From Microbacteriaceae bacterium (GTDB lineage: Bacteria > Actinomycetota > Actinomycetes > Actinomycetales > Microbacteriaceae), in NCBI GenBank assembly GCA_009780695.1, contig WQZN01000015.1, positions 1 through 64,000 on the forward strand: a stretch of 64,000 bases of DNA. Reading direction: 5' to 3'. The number at the start of each line of letters is the position of its first letter. Positions within the stretch are counted from its first letter, which is position 1. The notes under the pieces were generated by a model. That model saw only the letters and a list, made by a program, of their open reading frames with translations, searched no databases and was not told the DNA's origin. Below are positions 18,550 to 30,193 of this stretch, piece by piece. Position numbers and translations under genes: made by a program.

Positions 18550-19266
18550 ATGACCGCTCGAACCGACACCCAGGACGACCTCGTCGCGCTGAAACACAAG
18601 CCTCTGCACCTGCTGCGCTACCTCGACGAGCACTCGGGGCTTCCCGGCCCGCGCGCGAACCTGACGCTCGTGGAGGCCTTCGCCGACGTGGTCGCAGAGG
18701 ACATCGTGTGGCAGCTGGCCGGCTCGCCGGACGAGTTCCGCCGTCTCTGCGCCGCCGCGGCCATGGGGCGCCTCTACCTCGAGAGACCGGAAGACGAGAG
18801 GGTGCTCGACCGGATCGAGGTGCTCGCGAAGGACGACAGCTGGCGCGTGCGCGAGGGCGTCGCAATGGCGCTGCAGAGGGTGGGCGACACGTCGCCGGCG
18901 CTGCTGCTCGACCTGGTGCGGCGGTTCCTGGGCGGCTCTGCGCGCGTGGTGCGCGCGGCGATCGCCGGCATCTGCGAACCGCGGCTGCTGCGCACGCCCG
19001 AGGTCGCGGATGCCGCGCTCGACGCGTGCCGGGCGGCCACCGACCACGTCCGGGCGGTGCCGTTCGAGGCGCGGCGCCAGGAGGACGTGCGGACCCTGCG
19101 CCAGGCGCTCGGCTACTGCTGGAGCGTGGCGATCGCCGCAGCGCCCGAGCGGGGGCTGGCGATGTGGCGGGAACTCGAGGCCCAGGCCTCCGGCGACCTG
19201 GACATCGCCTGGATCGTGCAGGAGAACAGATCGAAAGCGCGGTTGCAGCGACTGCTCGCGCGCTGA
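18550..19266 (+). CDS. HEAT-repeat-like protein
   Basis: A 238-residue all-helical protein with HEAT-like repeats: LAKDDSWRVREGVAMALQRVG (about 97-117) and the next helix pair around LLLDLVRRFLGGSARVVRAAIAGI are typical of such repeats and recall DNA-alkylation-repair-like or phycobilisome-lyase-like proteins. I cannot assign a substrate. It begins 12 bases after the universal stress protein gene. The next gene, a GH3 lipoprotein, starts 18 bases later and may be on the same message. Confidence 0.6.
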   Translation: MTARTDTQDDLVALKHKPLHLLRYLDEHSGLPGPRANLTLVEAFADVVAEDIVWQLAGSPDEFRRLCAAAAMGRLYLERPEDERVLDRIEVLAKDDSWRVREGVAMALQRVGDTSPALLLDLVRRFLGGSARVVRAAIAGICEPRLLRTPEVADAALDACRAATDHVRAVPFEARRQEDVRTLRQALGYCWSVAIAAAPERGLAMWRELEAQASGDLDIAWIVQENRSKARLQRLLAR

Positions 19267-19284
19267 CGGATCTACCATTCCGTC

Positions 19285-20562
19285 ATGAGGAGGGGCCCAC
19301 TCGCCCTGGCCGCCTGCGCACTCATGATCGCGCTGGCCGGGTGCTCGGCTGCGGCCCCGGGGGCGGGGGGCACAGCGGCGCCGAGAACCACAGCGGCCAC
19401 CCGACCGCCCGCCCAGACTCCGCGGCCGACGCCCTCGGCAACGCTCGGTGCGTCGCCGCTTCCGACCGCATCGCCCACCGGCCGGGCCGCCTCGCCGAGC
19501 CCCGCCCCGACGCCGACGCCGACGGCATCCCCTGCGGCCGGCCCTCTCGCGGGCCTCAGCCTCGAGCAGATCGTCGGTCAGCTCTTCATGGTCGGCACCA
19601 CCGCCGCGGCTGCGCAGTCCGGCACGCTGGCCGACGTGACCGACCTGCACGTGGGCGGCGTGTTCCTCTCCGGCAGGTCGACGGCGGGCGCGGCCGTGAC
19701 CTCCGCAGTGACGGCGCGGCTGCGCGCAGCCGATCGCGACGGCGTGCCGCTGCTGGTGTCGACCGACCAGGAGGGCGGCGAGGTGCAGGTGCTGCGCGGC
19801 GCCGGCTTCGCCGACATCCCCTCCGCCCTCGCGCAGGCCGGCACGCAGCCGGCTGCCCTCGAGGCGAGCGCGGCGAGCTGGGGCGCCCAGCTGCGCGCGG
19901 CCGGCGTCAACATGGACCTCGCACCCGTCGCCGACGTCGTCGTCTCGCCGGCGCAAGCGAGCGCGAACCCGCCGATCGGCCAGCTCGACCGCGAGTACGG
20001 CTACGGCGAGGTCTCGGCAGCGCAGCACGCCGGCGCGTTCGCGGGCGGGATGCTGCGGGCCGGCGTCGTGCCCACCGCGAAGCATTTCCCGGGGCTCGGC
20101 GCCGTGACCCAGAACACCGACTTCCGCGCGGGAGTCACCGACACGACGACCACGTCGTCGAGCCCGTCCGTGGAGGTCTACCGTCAGCTGATCGCCGGCG
20201 GGCTGCCCGTCGTCATGGTCTCGACGGCGGACTATGCGCGCATCGCGCCCGGCATCCCGGCCGCCTTCTCCCCCGCCGTCGTGACCGGGCTGCTGCGCGA
20301 CTCGCTCGGCTTCCGCGGTGTCGTCATCACGGACGACCTCTCCGCCGCCCAGCAGGTGGCCGCGTGGTCGCCCGCGCAGCGCGCGATCCTGTCGATCGCG
20401 GCGGGTGCGGACATCGTGCTGGTCTCGGCGAGCCCGCAGGTCGCGCCGCAGATGATCGCCGCGGTGGTCGCGAAGGCGCGCACCGACGCGGCGTTCCGGG
20501 CGCAGGTGGATGCCGCGGCCACCCGCGTGCTCGACCTCAAACGGCGCTATCTGCCCCGGTGA
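19285..20562 (+). CDS. GH3-type beta-N-acetylhexosaminidase-like lipoprotein
   Basis: A 425-residue exported lipoprotein. The N-terminus is a lipobox signal (LAGC, Cys20), then a Ala/Pro/Thr-rich linker to about residue 90, then one glycoside hydrolase family 3 domain. The sugar-binding STDQEGGEVQ and KHFPGLG motifs and the presumed nucleophile Asp in VVITDDLSA are present. The NagZ-type general acid/base His-Asp pair normally seen as KHFPGHG...D.H is not: the sequence has KHFPGLG and then NTDF. It may cleave muropeptide sugars at the cell surface by a changed mechanism, or only bind them. Its end overlaps the convergent membrane gene by 26 bases. Confidence 0.82.
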   Translation: MRRGPLALAACALMIALAGCSAAAPGAGGTAAPRTTAATRPPAQTPRPTPSATLGASPLPTASPTGRAASPSPAPTPTPTASPAAGPLAGLSLEQIVGQLFMVGTTAAAAQSGTLADVTDLHVGGVFLSGRSTAGAAVTSAVTARLRAADRDGVPLLVSTDQEGGEVQVLRGAGFADIPSALAQAGTQPAALEASAASWGAQLRAAGVNMDLAPVADVVVSPAQASANPPIGQLDREYGYGEVSAAQHAGAFAGGMLRAGVVPTAKHFPGLGAVTQNTDFRAGVTDTTTTSSSPSVEVYRQLIAGGLPVVMVSTADYARIAPGIPAAFSPAVVTGLLRDSLGFRGVVITDDLSAAQQVAAWSPAQRAILSIAAGADIVLVSASPQVAPQMIAAVVAKARTDAAFRAQVDAAATRVLDLKRRYLPR

Positions 20563-21310
20563 GGACGCGGCGGCCGACCGCCGAGCGCATGTGTTTGACC
20601 TGGGTGACCGCGACGAGCACGACCACGAACGCGAGCAGCACGATGCTGACGTGGCCGTGCCCGAAGCCGAGGCCGAGCGGCTTGTCCACACCGAGCCAGT
20701 CGGCGATCGAGGCGCCGAGGGGCCTGGTCAGGATGTAGGCGAACCAGAAGCTGCCGACCTCGCCCCAGTGCAGTCGGCTGTAGCCGAGCCACGGGATCAG
20801 GATGACCACGAGGAACACCACGGCCGAGCCGAGGTAACCGAGGTGGAAGTACGTCGCGAACATGTCGCCGGCGGCCGTGCCGAGCGCGAAGGTCGCGCTC
20901 ACGGTCGCCCAGTAGAACAGCTCGCGCGGCGTCGTCGTGATGCTGTGGATGTCGAGCGTGCGCTGGCTGCGGTTCCACCAGACGAGCACGATCGCGAGGA
21001 TGACGGCGAAGCCGATGCTGCTCGCGTAGTACGGCACGCCGAGCGCCACATGCAGGACATCCGCCGCCATCGTGCCGAACACCGCGACCATCGTGACGGC
21101 GAGCCAGTACAGCCACGGGCGGTAGCGCCGCACCATGAGCTGCGCGACGATCACCACCGCGAACACGACGAAGGTGGCGAGCACGGCGACGACGGGGTCG
21201 ATGGTCTTCACGAGGAAGTCGCTCAGCGACTCTCCGAGGGCCGTCGTGAGCAGCTTGGTCACCCAGAACAAGGCCGTGACCTCGGGCACCTTGATCGCCA
21301 TGCGTCTCAT
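20537..21310 (-). CDS. Multi-pass membrane protein, COG4705/DUF347-like
   Basis: A 257-residue integral membrane protein with about eight hydrophobic segments. Repeated sequence units such as VPEVTALFWVTKLLTTALGES and FWFAYILTRPLGASIADWLG are typical of the COG4705 (DUF347-repeat) family. The function is not established. Start ATG 21310 gives MRRMAIKV; ATG 21301 is an alternative three codons later. The last 26 bases overlap the convergent GH3 gene. Confidence 0.78.
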   Translation of the reverse strand: MRRMAIKVPEVTALFWVTKLLTTALGESLSDFLVKTIDPVVAVLATFVVFAVVIVAQLMVRRYRPWLYWLAVTMVAVFGTMAADVLHVALGVPYYASSIGFAVILAIVLVWWNRSQRTLDIHSITTTPRELFYWATVSATFALGTAAGDMFATYFHLGYLGSAVVFLVVILIPWLGYSRLHWGEVGSFWFAYILTRPLGASIADWLGVDKPLGLGFGHGHVSIVLLAFVVVLVAVTQVKHMRSAVGRRVLTGADSAV

Positions 21311-21345
21311 GCCGCCAGTGTGCGCAGAGGGGCTATGAGAGACCT

Positions 21346-22140
21346 CTAAGCAACGACGGCGGCGTCCGGCGCGAGCGGCGGTGCGCCGTCGGCCCGACGG
21401 GGCCCTGCGGCGCGGCCGAGCCGCTCGAGCCCGCGCTGCACCACGAGGACGAGCAGCAGCACGGGGTAGATGATCGGCAGCAGCGGCAGCTCGTAGACCA
21501 TCGGGATGCGGATCGCGTTCCAGAGCAGCACGAGGATGCCCGCGCCCTCGGGCCCGAAGAAGTACATGTAGTTCGCGTGCGGGTCGACGAAGGCCCGCGC
21601 CAGCACCGTGATGCCGAGCACGATCATCCCGAGGATCGTGAACCAGACGAGCGACAGCGCGGCGTCGCGCCAGCGCGGGCGGTACAGGCCGAGCGCCGCG
21701 AAGGTGAACGGAATGGCGGCGTTGAAGCCGTGCACGACATAGAACAGCGACCCCATCGACCACACGTGCGTGCCCATGTAGGAGGTGCCCGGCGACGCGA
21801 GCGCGAGGATGCCGGCGACGGCGCCGGGGAAGAACAGCAGCGTCTGCAGCGGGTGCGCCCACCGCTGCCTGTCCGCGAGCATCGCCGGCACGAGCAGGAT
21901 CGTCGCGAGGGTGCAGAAGTGCAGCGGCCAGTTCGTCGAGAACGTGAAGCCGGGGAACCGATGGCTCGCGATGCGGTCGAAGGTGAACCAGGTCGAGATG
22001 CCCCAGTTCGCGAGCGCGAGCCCGAAGAGGGTGAGGCGCTGGGTGCGGACGCTATGGCGACGGAGCACGGCCCACAGCCCCACGAACGCCGCGGTGAGCA
22101 GCACGAGATAAAGAGCCCACGTCGTCGTGAATGGCGTCAT
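21346..22140 (-). CDS. TIGR02206 (YwaF) family membrane protein
   Basis: A 264-residue protein with about seven membrane segments. The conserved features are NWPLHFCTLATIL in the third segment, LVWFTILGMIVLGI and a late ANYMYFFGPEGAG loop, which match the YwaF/TIGR02206 family of uncharacterised membrane proteins. ATG 22140 is the first good start. The tRNA-Val gene is transcribed on the same strand 41 bases upstream, and the COG4705-type gene follows on the same strand. Confidence 0.78.
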   Translation of the reverse strand: MTPFTTTWALYLVLLTAAFVGLWAVLRRHSVRTQRLTLFGLALANWGISTWFTFDRIASHRFPGFTFSTNWPLHFCTLATILLVPAMLADRQRWAHPLQTLLFFPGAVAGILALASPGTSYMGTHVWSMGSLFYVVHGFNAAIPFTFAALGLYRPRWRDAALSLVWFTILGMIVLGITVLARAFVDPHANYMYFFGPEGAGILVLLWNAIRIPMVYELPLLPIIYPVLLLVLVVQRGLERLGRAAGPRRADGAPPLAPDAAVVA

Positions 22141-22181
22141 GGCGAGAATCGTAGAGGTGCCGCGGGCGTGCGGAGAAACGG

Positions 22182-22254
22182 TGGGCCCTGCCGGGCTCGA
22201 ACCGACGACACCTGCGGTGTAAACGCAGTGCTCTACCAACTGAGCTAAAGGCCC
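22182..22254 (-). tRNA. tRNA-Val (anticodon UAC)
   Basis: A 73-nt cloverleaf on the minus strand. The acceptor stem GGGCCTT pairs with AGGGCCC with discriminator A, the anticodon arm is CTGCG-TTTACAC-CGCAG (anticodon TAC, reading GUA) and the T arm is GTCGG-TTCGAGC-CCGGC. The CCA end is not encoded. Confidence 0.95.
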
Positions 22255-22391
22255 TCGCGGCGATTCTATCGGCGGCGGAGGCGAGGCATCCTCGACCTGG
22301 CAATCACCGCAGGATCGGCGCGGATGCCTTGAGGCGGGGTCCTCGGTGCGGAACCGTGGCTGACTCCTGATCGCCACCGGAAGGAAGCACC

Positions 22392-22682
22392 ATGCTGACC
22401 CTGACCGAGAACGCCAGCACCGTCGTCAAGACCCTCGCCGCCCGCGGTGGGACGAGCGACGAAGGGGGTCTGCGCATCAGCAGCGCCGCCCCCGAGTCCC
22501 GCGAGTACGCCGTCGAGGTCGCGCCCCGCCCCGCGGAGGCCGACACCGTCGTCGAGGCCGATGGAGCGCGCGTGTTCCTCGAGCCGACCGCCGCGCTCGC
22601 ACTCGACGACAAGATCCTCGACGCGGAGGTGAGCGGGGAGGGCAACGTGCGCTTCTCGCTCGCCGACCAGACGGCGCTGTAG
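22392..22682 (+). CDS. HesB/IscA-fold protein without cysteines
   Basis: A 96-residue protein with the beta-rich layout of A-type iron-sulfur carriers (MLTLTENASTVVKTLAA, GGLRISSA, DGARVFLEPTAALALDDKILDAEV). It contains no cysteine at all, so it lacks the three ligands by which IscA/HesB proteins hold iron or clusters. Actinobacterial genomes often carry such a form, annotated as iron-sulfur cluster family or HesB-like, with unknown function. ATG 22392 is preceded by GGAAGGA. It abuts the convergent gene that ends at 22683. Confidence 0.7.
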   Translation: MLTLTENASTVVKTLAARGGTSDEGGLRISSAAPESREYAVEVAPRPAEADTVVEADGARVFLEPTAALALDDKILDAEVSGEGNVRFSLADQTAL

Positions 22683-23213
22683 TCAGCGCCGGAGCGCCAC
22701 GGGTCTCGGCAGTCCGAGATCCTCGACGAGATCACCCAGAGCCCGGTCCAGTTCGGCACCGGCCTGGGTGATCTTGTTCATTCCGAAGCCGCGCAGCTGT
22801 GCGCTCGGCACGTCGAAGCCGAGCACCGTGCCGGCGTCGCGGGCGGCGTGCGCCTCGATGCGCAGCGGCGCGTAGAGCAGGGTCGCGGGGTCGTGGCGGA
22901 ACAGCCGGGCGCCGATCGCATGGTTGACGACGAGCCACACGGCGCTCGGGGTGTCGCTGCCTGCTGCGCGCAGGAGCTCGGCGGGCCGTGACGACCACAC
23001 GCGCACGAAACCGCTCGGCGCATCCCAGGCGAGGCCGCGCGTGAAGGACGACCAGTCGCCGTCCTCCGCGAGACGCGCGAGCGCGCCGTCATCCGTCAGC
23101 TCCGGAACGGCCTGCTCGAAGGCGGCGACCAGCGCTTCGAAGCGCGCGTTCGAGACCAGCTCGAGGCGCGTGCCCGCGTAGTCGTGCGCGTGCTCGGTCG
23201 CCTCGTAGCTCAT
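22683..23213 (-). CDS. DUF302-like hypothetical protein
   Basis: A 176-residue soluble protein. The C-terminal half (RHDPATLLYAPLRIEAH, then VLGFDVPSAQLRGFG) looks like the DUF302 fold of small ligand-binding proteins, but the match is partial. The N-terminal 80 residues are not recognised. Its ATG overlaps the stop of the peroxiredoxin gene (ATGA at 23210-23213), so it is translationally coupled to it and may share an oxidative-stress context. Confidence 0.6.
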   Translation of the reverse strand: MSYEATEHAHDYAGTRLELVSNARFEALVAAFEQAVPELTDDGALARLAEDGDWSSFTRGLAWDAPSGFVRVWSSRPAELLRAAGSDTPSAVWLVVNHAIGARLFRHDPATLLYAPLRIEAHAARDAGTVLGFDVPSAQLRGFGMNKITQAGAELDRALGDLVEDLGLPRPVALRR

Positions 23214-23680
23214 CGCGCGGCGGCGAGCAGCGCGAGGGCGTCGCGGTATGCCGCGAGCTGCCGTGCCTCCCCCGGCGCGGTCTCGAACGCCGCGCGCACG
23301 ACACCCGCCTCGTCGATCAGGAACGTCGAGCGGTTCGCGTAGCCGCGCTCGGGCAGGAAGGCGCCGTAGCTCGCGGCGACGGCCCCGTGGGGCCAGAAGT
23401 CGGCGAGCAGGGGGAAGTCGAAGCCCTCGGCATCCGCCCACGCGCGCAGCGCCCACTTCGAGTCGACGGAGACGCCGATGAGCTCGACCGCGGCGTCGGC
23501 GAACAGCCCGATGTTGTCCCGCAGCTCGCACAGCTCGCCCGTGCAGGTGCCCGAGAACGCGAGCGGGAAGAACACGAGCGCGACGGGTTTCACACCCCGG
23601 AACCCACTCAATCGGATCGGCTCGCCGAACTGGTTCGGAAGCTCGAAATCGGGGGCGATGGCGCCGATCTGCACTGCCAT
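23210..23680 (-). CDS. AhpE-type peroxiredoxin
   Basis: A 156-residue thioredoxin-fold peroxidase that reduces peroxides. The active-site stretch [18 protein letters not shown] holds the peroxidatic Cys46 (the PxxxTxxC pattern with Ser/Thr nearby) and a second Cys51 that one-Cys AhpE of mycobacteria lacks, which could serve as a resolving cysteine. [17 protein letters not shown] and the late [12 protein letters not shown] are also typical. ATG 23680 is 137 bases from the divergent aceE start, and the next gene overlaps its stop. Confidence 0.88.
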   Translation of the reverse strand: MAVQIGAIAPDFELPNQFGEPIRLSGFRGVKPVALVFFPLAFSGTCTGELCELRDNIGLFADAAVELIGVSVDSKWALRAWADAEGFDFPLLADFWPHGAVAASYGAFLPERGYANRSTFLIDEAGVVRAAFETAPGEARQLAAYRDALALLAAAR

Positions 23681-23816
23681 GCGCAACAGCCTAGGCTCGC
23701 CTTGGAGGGCGCACGGCCACGTCGTGCGCGCTACTAGGCTGTCCCTCGGCGCGGTGTCGCAAACCGACAACCATGCGCCCTGCACAGGTACTGACCGGCA
23801 CAAGAAAGAGGTCGAA

Positions 23817-26546
<2,730 letters not shown>

Positions 26547-26547
26547 G

Positions 26548-27759
26548 GTGGCCCGCCGCACCAAGGACGAGACCCTCGTCTGGCTGCGCAAGATCTCGGG
26601 TGAGCTGTCCTCGGCGACGCTGAAGCGTCTCGAGGACACCCTCCCGTGGTTCAGCGAGATGCCGCCCGGCCGCCGCAGCGCGGTCGGGCTGGTCGCGCAG
26701 GCCGGCATCACCTCGTTCATCGACTGGTTCGAAGACCCGACGGCCACGCCGTGGGTCGCCTCCGACGTGTTCGGTGCGGCGCCGCGCGAGCTGCTGCGCT
26801 CGATCAGCCTGCAGCAGACGCTGCAGCTGATCCGCATCGTGGTGAGCGTCGTCGAGGATCGCGCCAAGGACGGCGGCGAGATCCTGCGAGACGCGATCCT
26901 GCTGTACTCGCGCGAGATCGCGTTCGCGTCGGCGGATGTCTACGCCAGGGCGGCCGAGGCGCGCGGCCTCTGGGACGCCCGCCTCGAGGCCCTCGTCGTC
27001 GACTCGATCCTCACGGGCGAGTACGACGACGAGCTCCCGAGCCGCATCGCGGCGCTCGGCTGGCACGGCCACGGCGAGGTCTCCGTGCTCGTGGGCACCG
27101 CGCCGCGCATGCTCGACGTCGACCAGATCCGTCGCATCGCGCGCCACAAGCACGCCGACGTCCTGATCGGCGTGCAGGGCAGCCGGCTCGTGGTCGTCAT
27201 CGGGCGTGCGGGGAGCGCACAGCCGAGCGACGATGAGGAACAGACATCCGCGCCCGCTCCCGTCGGGTTCCTCGAGATCGCGACGGCGCTCGAGCCGCAC
27301 TTCGGGCCGGGCTTCCTCGTGCTCGGACACGGCGTGGCCTCCATCGTCGACGCGTCGAAGAGCGCAAAGGCGGCACTCGCCGGCTTCGCCGTCGCCAAGG
27401 CGTGGCGCAACTGTCCGCGCCCCGTGCACGCCGACGACCTGCTGCCCGAGCGCGCGTTCGCGGGCGACCCGGTCGCGCGTGCGACGCTCGTCGGGCGCAT
27501 CTTCCAGCCGCTCAAGGCGCACTCCCCCGAGCTGCTGAACACGCTGTGGAGCTACCTCGACAACGGCCGCAGCCTCGAGGCGACGGCGCGCGAGCTGTTC
27601 GTGCACCCGAACACGGTGCGCTACCGGCTCAAGCGGGTCTCCGAGATCATCGGGTGGGACGCCACGGGTGCGCGCGAGGCGCTCATCCTGCAGTCGGCGC
27701 TCATCATCGGTGCGATCGCCGAACCGGACGGCACGAACCGGCGGCGCCCGCTGCGCTAG
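26548..27759 (+). CDS. fasR: PucR-type regulator of fatty-acid synthesis, FasR-like
   Basis: A 403-residue DNA-binding regulator. The C-terminal 60 residues contain the PucR/CdaR helix-turn-helix (SLEATARELFVHPNTVRYRLKRVSEI), and the N-terminal part is a helical sensory region. In Streptomyces coelicolor the gene in the same place, immediately upstream of fabD, activates the fab operon; equivalence is inferred from position and architecture. GTG 26548 lies one base after the aceE stop. The gap of 81 bases to fabD may hold the operon promoter and the FasR site. Confidence 0.85.
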   Translation: MARRTKDETLVWLRKISGELSSATLKRLEDTLPWFSEMPPGRRSAVGLVAQAGITSFIDWFEDPTATPWVASDVFGAAPRELLRSISLQQTLQLIRIVVSVVEDRAKDGGEILRDAILLYSREIAFASADVYARAAEARGLWDARLEALVVDSILTGEYDDELPSRIAALGWHGHGEVSVLVGTAPRMLDVDQIRRIARHKHADVLIGVQGSRLVVVIGRAGSAQPSDDEEQTSAPAPVGFLEIATALEPHFGPGFLVLGHGVASIVDASKSAKAALAGFAVAKAWRNCPRPVHADDLLPERAFAGDPVARATLVGRIFQPLKAHSPELLNTLWSYLDNGRSLEATARELFVHPNTVRYRLKRVSEIIGWDATGAREALILQSALIIGAIAEPDGTNRRRPLR

Positions 27760-27840
27760 TAGGACCCCGACAAAGGTTCCGGCCGTTCTTGGTTGCGGTC
27801 TGCCACAAGACGGTCGGCGTCTTCCGTCAGGATGGAACGC

Positions 27841-28755
27841 GTGATCGTCTTCGTCGCGCCCGGTCAGGGCTCCCAAACCCCCGGTTTCCTCGAGCCCTGG
27901 CTCGCCGACCCCGAGGCGCGCGAGCTCCTCACGAGCTGGTCGGAGGCCATCGGCGTCGACCTCGTCGCGCACGGCATGACGAGCGACGCGGACACGATCC
28001 GCGACACGGCGGTCGCCCAGCCGCTCATCGTCGCGGCCGGCCTGCTCACGGCGCGCGCACTGCGCGCCGCCGGGGCCGAGATCGGCGCGGTCGCGGGCCA
28101 CTCGGTCGGCGAGATCACTGCGGCGGCCGTCGCGGGCGTGCTGAGCGAGGCGGACGCGCTCGCGTTCGTCCGTACCCGCGCACTGGCGATGAAGGATGCC
28201 GCAGCCGCCGTCCCGACCGGTATGAGCGCTGTGCTCGGCGGCGACCTCGACGCGCTCGTGGGGCACGTCACCGCGCTCGGCCTCGAGGCCGCCAACTACA
28301 ACGGCGGCGGCCAGGTCGTCGTCGCGGGCGAGCTCGACGCGCTCGCGAAGCTCGCCGAGGAGCCGCTGCGCGGCACCCGCGTCGTGCCGCTGCAGGTCGC
28401 CGGCGCATTCCACACCCGCTTCATGGCCCCGGCCCGCGACGTGCTGCGTGCCTCGGCATCCTCGTTCACCCCCGCCGACCCGTCCATCACGCTCTGGACC
28501 AACAAGGACGGCTCGGTCGTCACGTCGGGCGCCGAGTACCTCGAGCTGCTCGTCGGCCAGGTCGCGAACCCCGTGCGCTGGGACCTCGACATGGAGGCGT
28601 TCGCCTCCGCCGGCGTCACGGGTCTCGTCGAGTTCGCGCCCGCCGGCGCGCTCGTCGGCCTCGCCAAGCGCGGCCTCAAGGGCGTGCCCGCCGTGGGCAT
28701 CAAGACCCCGGACGACATCGCGGCCGCCCTCGAGCTGATCGGCTCGGGCGCCTGA
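27841..28755 (+). CDS. fabD: Malonyl-CoA:ACP transacylase
   Basis: Loads malonate from malonyl-CoA onto acyl carrier protein. The catalytic Ser88 lies in GHSVGE, the partner His in the segment AGAFHTRFM, and the oxyanion Gln in VFVAPGQGSQTPGF. GTG 27841 is chosen over an in-frame ATG at 27832 because AGGA at 27829-27832 is correctly spaced for the GTG; this gives 304 residues. Its stop overlaps the fabH start (TGATG). First gene of the fabD-fabH-acpP-fabF operon. Confidence 0.95.
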   Translation: MIVFVAPGQGSQTPGFLEPWLADPEARELLTSWSEAIGVDLVAHGMTSDADTIRDTAVAQPLIVAAGLLTARALRAAGAEIGAVAGHSVGEITAAAVAGVLSEADALAFVRTRALAMKDAAAAVPTGMSAVLGGDLDALVGHVTALGLEAANYNGGGQVVVAGELDALAKLAEEPLRGTRVVPLQVAGAFHTRFMAPARDVLRASASSFTPADPSITLWTNKDGSVVTSGAEYLELLVGQVANPVRWDLDMEAFASAGVTGLVEFAPAGALVGLAKRGLKGVPAVGIKTPDDIAAALELIGSGA

Positions 28756-29753
28756 TGCCCGCGCTCGTGCAGTCGCAGGGTGCGCAGTTCACCCGCATCC
28801 TCGGCGTCGGCGCCGCCCGCGGCGACCAGGTCGTCCCCAACGCGGACATCGTCGAGGCGATCGACTCGTCGGACGAGTGGATCCGCCAGCGCACCGGCAT
28901 CGAGACGCGCGTGCGCGCGTCCCGCGATGTCTCCCTGCTCGACATGGCGACGGATGCCGCGCGCGAGGCGATCGCGGAGTCGGGCATCGACGCCGCCGAG
29001 ATCGGCGCCGTGCTCGTCGCGACCATCAGCAATCCCACGCAGACCCCGTCCACGGCGGCCGTCCTCGCCGACCGCGTCGGGGCGAACCCCGCGGCCGCCT
29101 ACGACCTGGGCGCCGCGTGCGCGGGCTACGCCTACGGCATCACCCAGGCCGATGCGCTCGTGCGGGCGGGCGCGGCGAAGTACGTGCTCGTCGTCGGCGC
29201 CGAGAAGCTCTCGGACATCATCGACCCGACCGACCGCTCGATCTCGTTCCTGCTCGCCGACGGCGCGGGCGCAGCAGTCGTCGGGCCCAGCGACTTCCCC
29301 GGCATCTCCGCCTCGGTGTGGGGCTCCGACGGATCGCGCGCGAACGCCGTGAGCATGAGCAACACCCTGCTCGAGTTCCGCGACGGCACCGCCGGCTGGC
29401 CGCACCTGCGGCAGGAGGGCCCGAGCGTCTTCCGCTGGGCCGTGTGGGAGATGGCGAAGGTCGCGCGCCGTGCGCTCGAGGTCGCCGGCGTCGAGGCATC
29501 CGATCTCGCCGCCTTCATCCCCCACCAGGCCAACATGCGGATCATCGACGAGTTCGCGAGCCAGCTGAAGCTACCCGAGTCGGTCGTCGTCGCGCGCGAC
29601 ATCGCGACCACGGGCAACACGAGCGCGGCGAGCATCCCGCTCGCGACGCACCGCCTGCTCTCCGAGCACCCCGAGCTGTCGGGCGGCCTCGCCCTGCAGA
29701 TCGGCTTCGGCGCCGGCCTCGCCTTCGCGGCACAGGTCGTCGTTCTGCCTTAG
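28755..29753 (+). CDS. fabH: 3-oxoacyl-ACP synthase III
   Basis: Condenses acyl-CoA primer with malonyl-ACP to start fatty-acid chains; in actinobacteria it usually accepts branched primers. The 332-residue product has the triad Cys122 (GAACAGYAYG), His257 (PHQAN) and Asn in GNTSAASIP. The start overlaps the fabD stop. The N-terminal DEWIRQRTGIETR is also diagnostic. The acpP gene follows after 89 bases, with its own possible promoter. Confidence 0.96.
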   Translation: MPALVQSQGAQFTRILGVGAARGDQVVPNADIVEAIDSSDEWIRQRTGIETRVRASRDVSLLDMATDAAREAIAESGIDAAEIGAVLVATISNPTQTPSTAAVLADRVGANPAAAYDLGAACAGYAYGITQADALVRAGAAKYVLVVGAEKLSDIIDPTDRSISFLLADGAGAAVVGPSDFPGISASVWGSDGSRANAVSMSNTLLEFRDGTAGWPHLRQEGPSVFRWAVWEMAKVARRALEVAGVEASDLAAFIPHQANMRIIDEFASQLKLPESVVVARDIATTGNTSAASIPLATHRLLSEHPELSGGLALQIGFGAGLAFAAQVVVLP

Positions 29754-29842
29754 CCGCCTACCGACCTACGAACGGGCCGTTCACGCTGTGCTCACTAACT
29801 ACAATGGTGGGCGGTCACACGACATATCTAGGAGAACCCACC

Positions 29843-30091
29843 ATGGCACTGTCCACCGAAGAAGTCCTTGCCGGCCTGGCCGAGCTGATCAACGACGAGA
29901 CCGGCATCGCCACCGACTCCGTTCAGCTGGACAAGTCCTTCACCGATGACCTCGACATCGACTCGATCTCGATGATGACGATCGTCGTCAACGCCGAGGA
30001 CAAGTTCGACGTCAAGATCCCGGACGACGAGGTCAAGAACCTCAAGACCGTCGGCGACGCCGTCGACTACATCGTCAAGGCCGGCGCCTAA
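29843..30091 (+). CDS. acpP: Acyl carrier protein
   Basis: The carrier of growing acyl chains in type II fatty-acid synthesis; octanoyl-ACP made on it is the substrate of LipB at 783. The 82-residue acidic protein has Ser41 in DLDIDSISM as the phosphopantetheine site. GGAG at 29831 precedes ATG 29843 by a good distance. The 89-base gap before it contains TACAAT at 29800, which may serve as the -10 of an extra promoter that raises ACP level; no clear -35 is visible. Confidence 0.95.
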   Translation: MALSTEEVLAGLAELINDETGIATDSVQLDKSFTDDLDIDSISMMTIVVNAEDKFDVKIPDDEVKNLKTVGDAVDYIVKAGA

Positions 30092-30193
30092 GCACCGCTT
30101 CGCGCACGCGGTCGGCGCCTGGCCCCTCAGGTCAGGCACGACCGCGTGCGCTGTTTCACCCTCAGTCTTTCCAATCAGTCAGTGAGGAACATC

